In this document: positions 43,821-51,714 of the stretch, piece by piece
How the letters are laid out: each line of letters begins with the position of its first letter
How positions within the stretch are numbered: the first letter of the stretch is position 1
Assembly: GCF_009906855.1 (NCBI RefSeq)
Contig: NZ_CP047650.1
Coordinates: 1,550,001-1,614,000, forward strand
DNA length: 64,000 bases
Source: Xylophilus rhododendri
GTDB lineage: Bacteria > Pseudomonadota > Gammaproteobacteria > Burkholderiales > Burkholderiaceae_C
Direction: 5' to 3'
Position numbers and translations under genes: made by a program
Notes under the pieces: generated by a model
What the model was told of the DNA's origin: nothing
Seen by the model: only the letters and a program-made list of their open reading frames with translations
The model's database searches: none

Positions 43821-44486
43821 ATGCGCGACATCCTGCTGATCAACCCCAACACCTCGACCGCCACCACCGCGATGATGGTCCGGCTCGCCGCGCTGGAGGC
43901 AGCGCCGGGTTGGCGGGTGCTCGGCGCGGCGGCGGGTGAGGGGCCCGGGATGATCGTGGAGCAGGCCGAGCTGGAACGCTCGGCGGTCGAAGTGGAGCGG
44001 ACCTGGCTGGCCCATGCGCGAACCACAGCGACACCCGCCGAGGGCGTGATCGTCGGGGCCTTCGGCGATCCTGGCATCGGGCGCTTGCGAGCCGTGTGCG
44101 CGGTCCCGGTGATCGGGCTCTGCGAATCCTCCATGCAGGAAGCGGCAGCCGGCGGCCGCCGCTTCGGCATCGCCACCGTCACGCCCGGGCTGGTGCGCGC
44201 CATCGACGGCCTGGCCGTCGCGCACGGCTTCGCGGCGCAATACACCGGCATCCAGCTGACGCCCGGCGAGCCGCGTGCGCTGGCGGCCGATCCGCGGGCG
44301 CTGGAGGAGGCGCTGGCCGAGGCGGTCGCGCGCTGCATTGAACGCGACGGCGCAGAGGCCGTGATCATCGGCGGCGGCCCGCTGGGCCAGGCCGCCGCCG
44401 CGCTCGGGCCCCGTTTCGCGGTGCCGGTGATCGCGCCCATCACCGCAGCGATGCGGCGGCTGTCGGTGCTGCTCAGGTCCGATTAG
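43821..44486 (+). CDS. Asp/Glu/hydantoin racemase-fold protein lacking both catalytic cysteines
   Basis: Protein of 221 residues of the hydantoin/allantoin racemase family: MRDILLINPNTSTATTAMM start, VIVGAFGDPGIGRLR and PVIGLCESSMQEAA blocks, and VIIGGGPLGQAAA near residue 181. In true racemases the two catalytic Cys stand in CFGDPG and GC(A/G)GM; here they are Ala80 and Gly185, so racemase or two-base chemistry is doubtful. Related proteins without Cys pairs include decarboxylase- or isomerase-like enzymes. It sits between two amidohydrolase-binding-protein pairs, which suggests a role in the same pathway. Confidence 0.83.
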   Translation: MRDILLINPNTSTATTAMMVRLAALEAAPGWRVLGAAAGEGPGMIVEQAELERSAVEVERTWLAHARTTATPAEGVIVGAFGDPGIGRLRAVCAVPVIGLCESSMQEAAAGGRRFGIATVTPGLVRAIDGLAVAHGFAAQYTGIQLTPGEPRALAADPRALEEALAEAVARCIERDGAEAVIIGGGPLGQAAAALGPRFAVPVIAPITAAMRRLSVLLRSD

Positions 44487-44539
44487 CGACAGACCCAGCC
44501 CTGCCGCGGATGGCACGGAAGATGCTCAAGCCAAGAAAC

Positions 44540-44566
44540 GTGCACGATATTTATTGAATCGTGCAC
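44540..44566. promoter_or_regulatory. perfect 9-bp inverted repeat upstream of the second binding-protein gene
   Basis: GTGCACGAT and ATCGTGCAC are separated by nine A/T-rich bases. The position 80 bases before ATG 44646 and the symmetry suggest an operator for the rightward set 44646-51614, which ends with a GntR regulator gene. Confidence 0.6.
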
Positions 44567-44645
44567 ATTCCTGGCGCCACCGCGATCCCTCCCGGTGCGG
44601 CGCCGCCCCGTTCACCGGGCGCCATGCCCAAGAGAAGGATGTGCC

Positions 44646-45686
44646 ATGCAGACGACTGAGAACGGCCTGAGCCGCCGTGGTTTCGCCCTTGCGACCGCTT
44701 CCGCCGGCAGCCTGCTGCTGCCCGGCTGGGCCCTCGGACAGGGCCGCGGCCGCGAGATCGTGGTCGGCGGCGCCGGCGGCCACAAGGCGTTCATCGACAC
44801 CCTCATCCCGGTCTTCGAGAAGCAGACCGGATGCAAGGTGATCTTCGAAGGCACCCGCTCCCTGGTGAACCTGGAAAAGATGGTCAGCAACAAGGCCCGC
44901 CCTTACATGTCGGTGGTGCTGATGGACGACCCGGTCATGATCCCGGCGGTGAAGGAAGGCGTGCTGGAGAAGATGAATCCGGCCGACATCCCCAGCCTGG
45001 CCCACCTCAAGCCCGGCACGGTGCACATGGACGGCATGTGGGCCAACTACACCCAGCCCAGCACCGGCGTGGCCTTCAATACCGGCAAGCTCAAGCAGAT
45101 GCCCAGCTATGCGGCGCTGTGGGAGCCGGCGATGAAGGGCAAGGTCGTCATCCCCTCGCTGCAGAACACCGAGGGGCTGTCGATGTTCCTGATCGCGGCC
45201 ATGCTGGAAACCGGCAAGCCGCTCAAGGAGGCCCAATACCAGCCCGAAGCCGCATTCCGCAAGATGAAGGCGCTCAAGCCCAATCTGCTCACCGTCTACA
45301 CCCAGCTGCCGCAGGCGCTGAACCTGCTGGAACAGGGCGAGGCCAGCGTCATCGCCGGCATGATCGGCTACAACGCGATCGAGCGTAAGGCCAAGGGCGC
45401 GCCGGTGGATTTCGTGCTGCCCCGCGAAGGTGGCATGGCCATGCCCAGCGGCATCGCCAAGGTGAAGAACGGCCCGGAGCCGGCCATGGCCAATGCCTTC
45501 ATCGAGGGCATGCTGGGCGCCTGGCAGAAGCAGGTGGCCGACATTTCGCTCTCCTTTCCCACCAACACCACCGTGGCCACGCCCTCGGATGCGCCCAAGG
45601 GCAATGTGTTCATCCCCGACTGGGCGTACATCGCCGAGAACCGCAAGAGCTGGGTCGAGCGCTGGGACCGCGAAATGGCGATCTGA
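44646..45686 (+). CDS. PotD-like ABC substrate-binding protein (second)
   Basis: Periplasmic binding protein of 346 residues with a twin-arginine signal (LSRRGFALATASAGSLLLPGWALG, cleavage near 33). The mature part IVVGGAGGHKAFIDTLIPVFEKQTGCKVIFEGTRSLVNLEKM is of the spermidine/putrescine/iron-type fold. AGAAGGA stands ten bases before ATG 44646. It starts the complete rightward set and is followed 13 bases later by an amidohydrolase and then PotA, PotB and PotC. It is only distantly similar to the binding protein at 41293, so the two probably select different ligands. Confidence 0.88.
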   Translation: MQTTENGLSRRGFALATASAGSLLLPGWALGQGRGREIVVGGAGGHKAFIDTLIPVFEKQTGCKVIFEGTRSLVNLEKMVSNKARPYMSVVLMDDPVMIPAVKEGVLEKMNPADIPSLAHLKPGTVHMDGMWANYTQPSTGVAFNTGKLKQMPSYAALWEPAMKGKVVIPSLQNTEGLSMFLIAAMLETGKPLKEAQYQPEAAFRKMKALKPNLLTVYTQLPQALNLLEQGEASVIAGMIGYNAIERKAKGAPVDFVLPREGGMAMPSGIAKVKNGPEPAMANAFIEGMLGAWQKQVADISLSFPTNTTVATPSDAPKGNVFIPDWAYIAENRKSWVERWDREMAI

Positions 45687-45699
45687 GCCTCCGGCGGCC

Positions 45700-47220
45700 A
45701 TGCAGATGCCCACGGCGATCGTCCGCGCGGCCTGGCTGGTGACCGGCATCGACGAAAGCGGCCAGCCCGAGGTGCTGACAGATGCGGCAGTGGCCCATGC
45801 CGATGGCCGGGTGCTGGCGGTCGGCGAGTTCGCGCAGCTCGCCTTGCAGTACCCGTCAGCCCCGGTGAGCCATTTCCCGCGCCACATGCTGCTGCCGGGC
45901 TTCGTCAATGCCCATCACCATGTCGGCCTGACGCCGCTCGCCCTGGGTTCGGCCGACCTGCCGCTGGAACTCTGGTTCGCCAGCCGCCTGGGTGCACGCG
46001 AGGTGGACGCCTATCTGGACACCCTGTACGGCGCCTTCGACATGGTCGCCTCGGGCATCACCTGCGTGCAGCACCTGTACCCGCGCTTCGCCGGCGGCCT
46101 GGAAGACCTGCATGCCGGCTGCACCCGGGTGCTCGACGCCTACCGGGCCGTCGGCATGCGGGTGTCCTTCGCCTATTCGCTGCGCGAGCAGAACCGCATC
46201 GTCTACGGCGACGACGAGGCCTTCTGCGCCAGCCTGCCGGGCGATGTCGGCGAGGCGCTGCGCCGGCACCTGCGGCGTTTCACCCTGGGCCTGGACGAAC
46301 AACTGGCCCTGCACGAGCGCCTGCGCGCCGACACCCGGCAAGACGAGCGTATCCGCATCCAGTACGCACCGGCCAACCTGCACTGGATGAGCGACGAAGG
46401 CCTGCAGCGCACGCTCGAACACGCGCGGGCCGCCGGTGCGCCCCTGCACATGCACCTGCTGGAGACGCCCTTCCAGAAGGAATACGCCCGGCGCCGCACC
46501 GGCACCACCGCCGTGCAGCACCTGCATCGCCTCGGCGCCCTGGGGCCGGACATGACCCTGGGTCATGCGGTGTGGCTCACGCCGCCGGACATCGAGCTGC
46601 TGGCCCACAGCGGCAGCTGCGTCTGCCACAACTGCAGCTCCAACGCACGCCTGCGCAGCGGCCTGGCGCCAGTCATGGCCCTGTTGCGGCGCGGCGTGCC
46701 GGTGGCCATCGGCATCGACGAGGCCGGCATCAACGACGACCGCGACATGCTGCAGGAAATGCGCCTGGTGCTGCGCGCCCACCGCAGGCCCGGTTTCGAC
46801 GAGCGCGAGGTGCCCGGCTGCGGCGAGGTGCTGGAGATGGCCACCCGCCACGGCGCGGCCACCACCGCCTTTCGCGGCGAAATCGGCCGGCTGGCGCCGG
46901 GCCTGTGCTTCGACGCGGTGGCCATCGACCTGCGCGCCGCCACCTGGCCTTTCCAGGACGATGCGGTCGCGCCGCTGGACGCGCTGCTGCAGCGCGCCCG
47001 CCGCGAACACGTGGACACCGTCTTCATCCACGGCGAGGCGGTGTACGCCCAGGGCCGTTTCACCCGCATCGACCGCGACGCGGTGCTGGCCGACATCGCC
47101 GAGCGGCTGTCGCGGCCCCTCACGCCGGCCGAAGAGCAGCGCCGCTGGCTGGCACGCGAGACCCTGCCCCGGGTCAGGTCCTTCTACGACGACTATCCCC
47201 AACCGGATCGAAGCACATGA
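45700..47220 (+). CDS. amidohydrolase-superfamily enzyme (rightward set)
   Basis: Metal-dependent hydrolase of 506 residues, related to 11167-12615: GFVNAHHHVGLTPLALG with His72 and His74, LHMHLLETPFQKEYARRR, LGHAVWLTPPD and GIDEAGINDDRD with the late Asp. The PLELW, IVYG and HMHLxET motifs are shared between the two. It is placed between the binding-protein and ATPase genes and overlaps the latter by four bases (ATGA), so enzyme and importer are made together. Family members deaminate 8-oxoguanine or hydroxyatrazine-type rings; the real substrate is unknown. Confidence 0.87.
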   Translation: MQMPTAIVRAAWLVTGIDESGQPEVLTDAAVAHADGRVLAVGEFAQLALQYPSAPVSHFPRHMLLPGFVNAHHHVGLTPLALGSADLPLELWFASRLGAREVDAYLDTLYGAFDMVASGITCVQHLYPRFAGGLEDLHAGCTRVLDAYRAVGMRVSFAYSLREQNRIVYGDDEAFCASLPGDVGEALRRHLRRFTLGLDEQLALHERLRADTRQDERIRIQYAPANLHWMSDEGLQRTLEHARAAGAPLHMHLLETPFQKEYARRRTGTTAVQHLHRLGALGPDMTLGHAVWLTPPDIELLAHSGSCVCHNCSSNARLRSGLAPVMALLRRGVPVAIGIDEAGINDDRDMLQEMRLVLRAHRRPGFDEREVPGCGEVLEMATRHGAATTAFRGEIGRLAPGLCFDAVAIDLRAATWPFQDDAVAPLDALLQRARREHVDTVFIHGEAVYAQGRFTRIDRDAVLADIAERLSRPLTPAEEQRRWLARETLPRVRSFYDDYPQPDRST

Positions 47221-48326
47221 GCTCCCTGCAACTCCACGGCATCGTCAAGCGCTACGGCTCGCAGCCGGTGGTGGACGGCCTCGACATGGCCATCGCGGCC
47301 GGCGAATTCGTCTCGCTGCTGGGCCCCTCGGGCTGCGGCAAGACCACGCTGCTGCGCATCATCGCGGGCCTGGCGCCCTGCGACGCCGGCCGGGTGGTGG
47401 TCGGCGACACGGATGTCACCGCCCTGGCGGCGCACCGCCGCAACATCGGGGTGGTGTTCCAGAGCTATGCGCTGTTCCCGCACCTCACCGTGGGCGAGAA
47501 CATCGCCTTCGGTCTGCGGGCGCGCGGCACGCCGCGCGGCGAGGTCGCGGCGGGCGTGAAGGCGGCGCTGGCCTCGGTGCAGCTGCAGGCCCTGGGCGAC
47601 CGGCCCATCTCGGCGCTGTCGGGCGGCCAGCAGCAGCGGGTGGCCGTGGCCCGCGCCCTGGCCACCCGGCCCCGCCTGGTGCTGCTGGACGAGCCCCTGT
47701 CCGCGCTCGACCGCAAGCTGCGCGAGACCATGCAGATCGAGCTGCGCCAGATGCTGCGCGACGCCGGCATGACCGCCATCTTCGTGACCCACGACCAGGA
47801 CGAGGCGCTGGTCATGTCCGACCGCATCGCGGTGATGAACCGCGGGCGCATCGAGCAGTTCGATACACCCGAGGCGATCTACGCACGGCCCGGCACGCCC
47901 TTCGCGCTGAACTTCGTCGGCCTGTCGGCGCAGCTGCGCGGCACCGTCGCCGGCGCAGAGGACGGCTGCTGGCTCGTCGACACCGGCAGCGGCACGGTGC
48001 GCGCGCCTATGGCCTGCGCGCCCGGCCTGGCGCCCGGCGCGGCGGTGCTGGTCGGCGTGCGGCCCGAGATGATCGCGCTGGGAGCGCCCGCCACCGCCCA
48101 GGGGCGCAACCGCGTCGTGCTGGCGGTGGCCGAGACCGTCTACCGGGGCGCCAACCGCCTCGTCTACTTCGACGTACCGGGCAGCGGGGCCGGGCCCGGC
48201 CGGCTTCCGGTCGAGATGCCCGCCCACCTGGGCGCGGCCCCGCGGACCGGAGAGCGCCTGGCGCTGGACTGGGCGGTGGAAGACACCCTGATCTATGCCG
48301 CCGGCACCACGCCGGCCGCGGCCTGA
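47217..48326 (+). CDS. PotA-type ABC transporter ATP-binding protein (rightward set)
   Basis: ATPase of 369 residues: Walker A LLGPSGCGKTT near residue 35, Q-loop FQSYALFPHL, signature LSGGQQQRVAVARALA, Walker B LVLLDEPLSALD and a C-terminal TOBE-2 domain (AVLVGVRPEMIAL). ATG 47217 overlaps the preceding stop. The permease genes follow at 48341 and 49204. The set is complete and intact, unlike the leftward one. It supplies energy for uptake of the ligand bound by 44646-45686. Confidence 0.93.
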   Translation: MSSLQLHGIVKRYGSQPVVDGLDMAIAAGEFVSLLGPSGCGKTTLLRIIAGLAPCDAGRVVVGDTDVTALAAHRRNIGVVFQSYALFPHLTVGENIAFGLRARGTPRGEVAAGVKAALASVQLQALGDRPISALSGGQQQRVAVARALATRPRLVLLDEPLSALDRKLRETMQIELRQMLRDAGMTAIFVTHDQDEALVMSDRIAVMNRGRIEQFDTPEAIYARPGTPFALNFVGLSAQLRGTVAGAEDGCWLVDTGSGTVRAPMACAPGLAPGAAVLVGVRPEMIALGAPATAQGRNRVVLAVAETVYRGANRLVYFDVPGSGAGPGRLPVEMPAHLGAAPRTGERLALDWAVEDTLIYAAGTTPAAA

Positions 48327-48340
48327 GAAAGGCCGCCGCC

Positions 48341-49207
48341 ATGGACTCCGACCGCTCCACCCGAGGCCGGCTGGCCTGGCTGGCCCTGCCCGGCGCCGGC
48401 TACCTGGGCCTGGCCTTCGCGCTGCCGCTGCTGATCCTGCTCGCCAGCAGCTTCCAGAACGCCGACGGCGGTTTCGGCCTCCAGGGCTATGCCGCATTCT
48501 TCGGCGACGCCTACCACGCGCAGGTGGTGTGGAACACGCTGAAGATCGCCTGCATCGTCACCGGCATCTGCCTGCTGCTGGGCTATCCGGTGGCCTTCGC
48601 CATGGCGCGCGCCTCGGTGCCGGTGCAGGGCTTGATGTTCCTGACCCTGATCCTGCCGCTGTCGGTCAGCGTCATCGTCAAGAGCTTCGCCTGGACCATC
48701 CTGCTGCGCAGCAACGGCCTGGTGAACCAGGCGCTGCTCGGGCTGGGGCTGGTCGACGATCCGGTGAAGATGCTGTTCAACGAGCGCGGCCTGGTCATCG
48801 CGGCGGTGCATGTGTTCCTGCCCTTCATGGTGCTGCCCATCTTCACCGTCGCCCGCCAGATCGATTCGCGCCTGGCCGAGGCGGCCGCCACCCTGGGCGC
48901 CGGGCCGCTGCGCACGCTGCTGCGGGTGACCTGGCCGCTCTCGCTGCCGGGCGTGGTCACCGGCTGCGCCTTCGTGTTCTCGATGTCGGTGTCGATGTAC
49001 GTCATTCCCTCGCTGCTCATCGGCGACCGCTACCAGACACTGCCCGCCCTGATGGCGCGCGCCTATCTGTTCATGCGCGACCGGCAGGCCGGCTCCACCC
49101 TGGCGGTGGTGCTGCTGGTGATCGCGGTGGCCATCGTGGTCGGCAGTACCTGGCTGACCCGCCTGCTGCAGCAGCGCAACGCCAACGGCAAAGGATCGAC
49201 CGCATGA
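48341..49207 (+). CDS. PotB-type ABC transporter permease (rightward set)
   Basis: Inner-membrane permease of 288 residues with six hydrophobic segments; LTLILPLSVSVIVKSFAWTILLRSNGLVNQ and the EAA loop EAAATLGAGPLRTLLRVTWPLSLPGVV are the PotB hallmarks. ATG 48341 lies 14 bases after the ATPase stop and the stop overlaps the PotC-type gene by four bases. The intact EAA loop here shows what the frameshifted copy at 39018 should read (LGAGxxRTxxxVTxPLSxPG). Confidence 0.93.
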   Translation: MDSDRSTRGRLAWLALPGAGYLGLAFALPLLILLASSFQNADGGFGLQGYAAFFGDAYHAQVVWNTLKIACIVTGICLLLGYPVAFAMARASVPVQGLMFLTLILPLSVSVIVKSFAWTILLRSNGLVNQALLGLGLVDDPVKMLFNERGLVIAAVHVFLPFMVLPIFTVARQIDSRLAEAAATLGAGPLRTLLRVTWPLSLPGVVTGCAFVFSMSVSMYVIPSLLIGDRYQTLPALMARAYLFMRDRQAGSTLAVVLLVIAVAIVVGSTWLTRLLQQRNANGKGSTA

Positions 49208-50001
49208 GAACCACCCTGTTTCCCCGCTGGGCCGGCGGCCTGCTGCTGGCCCTCACAGCCGTTTTCATGCTGGCGCCGCTGGTGGTGGTGACGCTGGTGT
49301 CCTTCAGCGGCTCCTCGGTCTTCAACCTGCCGGACGGCAACTGGTCGCTGCGCTGGTACCGGGCGATGCTGCGTAAGGACGGCCTGGGCGACGTGCTGAT
49401 GCTGTCGCTGTTCGTGGCGGCCGTGTCGACCCTGTGCGCGCTGGTGCTGGGAACGCTGTGCGCCATCGCCATCGAGCACGGCCGCTTCAGGGGCCGCGAG
49501 GCGCTGCTGGCCTTCCTGGTCTCGCCGATGCTCATGCCGGGCCTGGTGGTGGGCGTGGCCCTGCTGCAGGCGCTGCGCTACATCGGGCTGCAGGACGTGA
49601 CGACCGCATTGCTGATCGGCCATGTCGTCATCACCCTGCCCTATGTGACCCGCACGGTGCACGCCAGCCTGGCGCTTTTCGACATGCGGCTGATCGAGGC
49701 GGCGCAGACGCTGGGCCTGTCGCGGCCCCGGGCGCTGCTGCAGGTGCTGGTGCCGGCGCTGGCACCGGCCTTCCTGACTTCGGGGCTGTTCGCCTTCCTG
49801 GCGTCCATGGACAACTACCCCATCTCCATCTTCCTGACCGACGCCCGCAGCCGGACGCTGCCGATCGAGATCCTGCACTACCTCGAAGAGTCGCCCGACC
49901 CCACCATCGCCGCCATCTCGGCCTGCCTGATCCTGCTGGCCATCGTGGTCCTGTTCATCGCCGAACGGCTGGTGGGCATGCGCCGCCTGGCCCAGTTCTA
50001 G
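49204..50001 (+). CDS. PotC-type ABC transporter permease (rightward set)
   Basis: Inner-membrane permease of 265 residues with six hydrophobic segments, the PTVVV-like start LAPLVVVTLVSFSGSSVFNLP, GNWSLRWYRAM and the EAA loop EAAQTLGLSRPRALLQVLVPALAPAFL. NYPISIFLTDARSRTLPIEIL closely resembles NVAVSLFLSDARSEVLPIRMW of the PotC at 38156, showing common origin of the two sets. It partners the PotB at 48341 in the same importer. The PuuE-like gene begins 13 bases downstream. Confidence 0.93.
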   Translation: MRTTLFPRWAGGLLLALTAVFMLAPLVVVTLVSFSGSSVFNLPDGNWSLRWYRAMLRKDGLGDVLMLSLFVAAVSTLCALVLGTLCAIAIEHGRFRGREALLAFLVSPMLMPGLVVGVALLQALRYIGLQDVTTALLIGHVVITLPYVTRTVHASLALFDMRLIEAAQTLGLSRPRALLQVLVPALAPAFLTSGLFAFLASMDNYPISIFLTDARSRTLPIEILHYLEESPDPTIAAISACLILLAIVVLFIAERLVGMRRLAQF

Positions 50002-50014
50002 ACCTCTTCCCACC

Positions 50015-50914
50015 ATGAGCCCTCCCCTGCCGCCACCGCGCGACTTCATCGGCCACGGCGAACACCCGCCCGCGGTGCGCTGGCCCGGCGCTGCCCGGGT
50101 CGCCGTGTCCTTCGTGGTCAATTTCGAGGAGGGCGCGGAGTTCTCCATGACCGACGGCGATGCCCGCAACGAGGGCATCTACGAGGTCATCGACCCGCAG
50201 CCTGCGCCCGACCGGTGCATCGACAGCCATTTCGAATACGGCACCCGTGTCGCCTACTGGCGCATCGCCGGGCTGTTCGCCGAGCACGGCGGCCATTACA
50301 CGCTGAGTTCCTGCGGGCGGGCGGTGGAGCGCTCGCCCTGGCTGCCGCGCCATGCCAGCGCGCAAGGCCACGAGGTATCGGCCCACGGCTGGCGCTGGGA
50401 GAAGGGAACCGATCTCGATCCCGAACAGGAAAGCGCGGCCATCGCCCGCACACGCGACACCATCGCCGCCGTCGTCGGCCGGCCGCCAGTGGGCTGGCAC
50501 ACCCGCTCCAACGCCACCGCGCACACCCGCAGCCTGCTGGCCCGGCACGGCTTCCTCTACGACAGCGACGCCTACAACGACGACACGCCCTACGACGTGC
50601 TGGTGGACGGCCGGCCGCACCTGGTGCTGCCCTACGCCTTCGACACCAACGACATGCAGTTCCAGAACACGCAGCGCTTCGGCACCGGCGAGGAATTCGC
50701 CCAATATGTCTGCGCCGCCTACGACTGGCTGTGGCGCGAGGGCGCGGACACGCCACGCATGCTTTCGGTGGGCCTGCACCTGCGCATGATCGGCCGGCCC
50801 GGCCGCATCGGCGCGCTGGAGCGCATCCTGCAGCACATCGCGACGCGGGGCGGCGCATGGGTGGCGACCCGTGAGCAGATCGCCCGGCACTGGATCGCCG
50901 CTACCCGACAATGA
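50015..50914 (+). CDS. polysaccharide-deacetylase-family hydrolase, PuuE-like (second of two)
   Basis: Protein of 299 residues, paralogue of 35696-36616: VRWPGAARVAVSFVVNFEEGAEFSM, VSAHGWRWEKG, GWHTRSNATAHTRSLL, LYDSDAYNDDTPYDVL and VLPYAFDTNDMQF all match. These blocks place it with PuuE allantoinase and its relatives. It is the last enzyme gene of the rightward set, and its stop lies four bases before the GntR start. Hydrolysis of an amide or ureide product of the amidohydrolase is the best inference. Confidence 0.86.
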   Translation: MSPPLPPPRDFIGHGEHPPAVRWPGAARVAVSFVVNFEEGAEFSMTDGDARNEGIYEVIDPQPAPDRCIDSHFEYGTRVAYWRIAGLFAEHGGHYTLSSCGRAVERSPWLPRHASAQGHEVSAHGWRWEKGTDLDPEQESAAIARTRDTIAAVVGRPPVGWHTRSNATAHTRSLLARHGFLYDSDAYNDDTPYDVLVDGRPHLVLPYAFDTNDMQFQNTQRFGTGEEFAQYVCAAYDWLWREGADTPRMLSVGLHLRMIGRPGRIGALERILQHIATRGGAWVATREQIARHWIAATRQ

Positions 50915-50918
50915 CGCC

Positions 50919-51614
50919 ATGAGAGATGCCGAAGACGCCGTGTACCGCACCCTGTCGCGTGCCTTGCTGGGCGGGCGCCTCGCCCCCGGCACGCCCCTGC
51001 GCGAGTCCGCGCTGGCCGAGGTGTTCGGCCTGAGCCGCGAACGCATGCGCAAGATATTGCAGCGCCTGGGCACCAACCGCCTGATCGAGCTGGTGCCCAA
51101 CCGGGGCGCCTTCGTGGCCACCCCCTCCCTGGCGCAGGCCCGCGACATCTACGAGGCGCGCCGCATCCTGGAGAGCGGCATCGTGTCGCACCTGGCGCCC
51201 ACCCTGGACGCAGCGGCCTGCGCCCTGCTGCGCCAGCACCTGCAGGAAGAATCCCGGGCCCTGGAAGCCGGCGACCGCGGCGAATCCGTGCGCCTGTCAG
51301 CCCATTTCCACATGCTGCTGGCCGAGGCCACCGGCAACCACTTCGTGGTGCAGCAGATGCAGGAACTGGTCAGCCGCACCTCCATGCTGGTGGCGGTGCA
51401 CGAGTCCGGCAATGCCATGCAGTGCGCCTGCGCGGAACACTGCGACATCTTCGACACGCTGCTCAAGGGCGACGGCGAAGGCGCGGCACGGGCCATGCGG
51501 GCCCACCTGTCGCTGATCGAGACACGGCTCAAGCCGCGCGCTTCGTCCACCGCGCTGGATGCCGTGGCGCTGCTGCGCGGCTTGTGGGCGGAATCGACCG
51601 CGGCGGCCGAATAA
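50919..51614 (+). CDS. GntR-family regulator (FCD group) of the rightward set
   Basis: Regulator of 231 residues. Winged helix-turn-helix AVYRTLSRALLGGRLAPGTPLRESALAEVFGLSRERMRKILQRLG at about 7-51, then a helical FCD domain with SAHFHMLLAEATGNHFVV and CDIFDTLLKGD carrying likely metal-binding His residues. ATG 50919 is the only start giving a normal length. It ends the rightward unit and probably controls it through the perfect GTGCACGAT/ATCGTGCAC repeat at 44540-44566, which is an inference from position only. Confidence 0.9.
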   Translation: MRDAEDAVYRTLSRALLGGRLAPGTPLRESALAEVFGLSRERMRKILQRLGTNRLIELVPNRGAFVATPSLAQARDIYEARRILESGIVSHLAPTLDAAACALLRQHLQEESRALEAGDRGESVRLSAHFHMLLAEATGNHFVVQQMQELVSRTSMLVAVHESGNAMQCACAEHCDIFDTLLKGDGEGAARAMRAHLSLIETRLKPRASSTALDAVALLRGLWAESTAAAE

Positions 51615-51714
51615 GGCGGGTCTTCGACACTGACGTCCGCAGGCGCAGAAGCTGGCTGGCAACGGTGACCTGGGCCACGCAGCAGGCCATGGTCTCGCTG
51701 GCGTCAGGGAGTCG

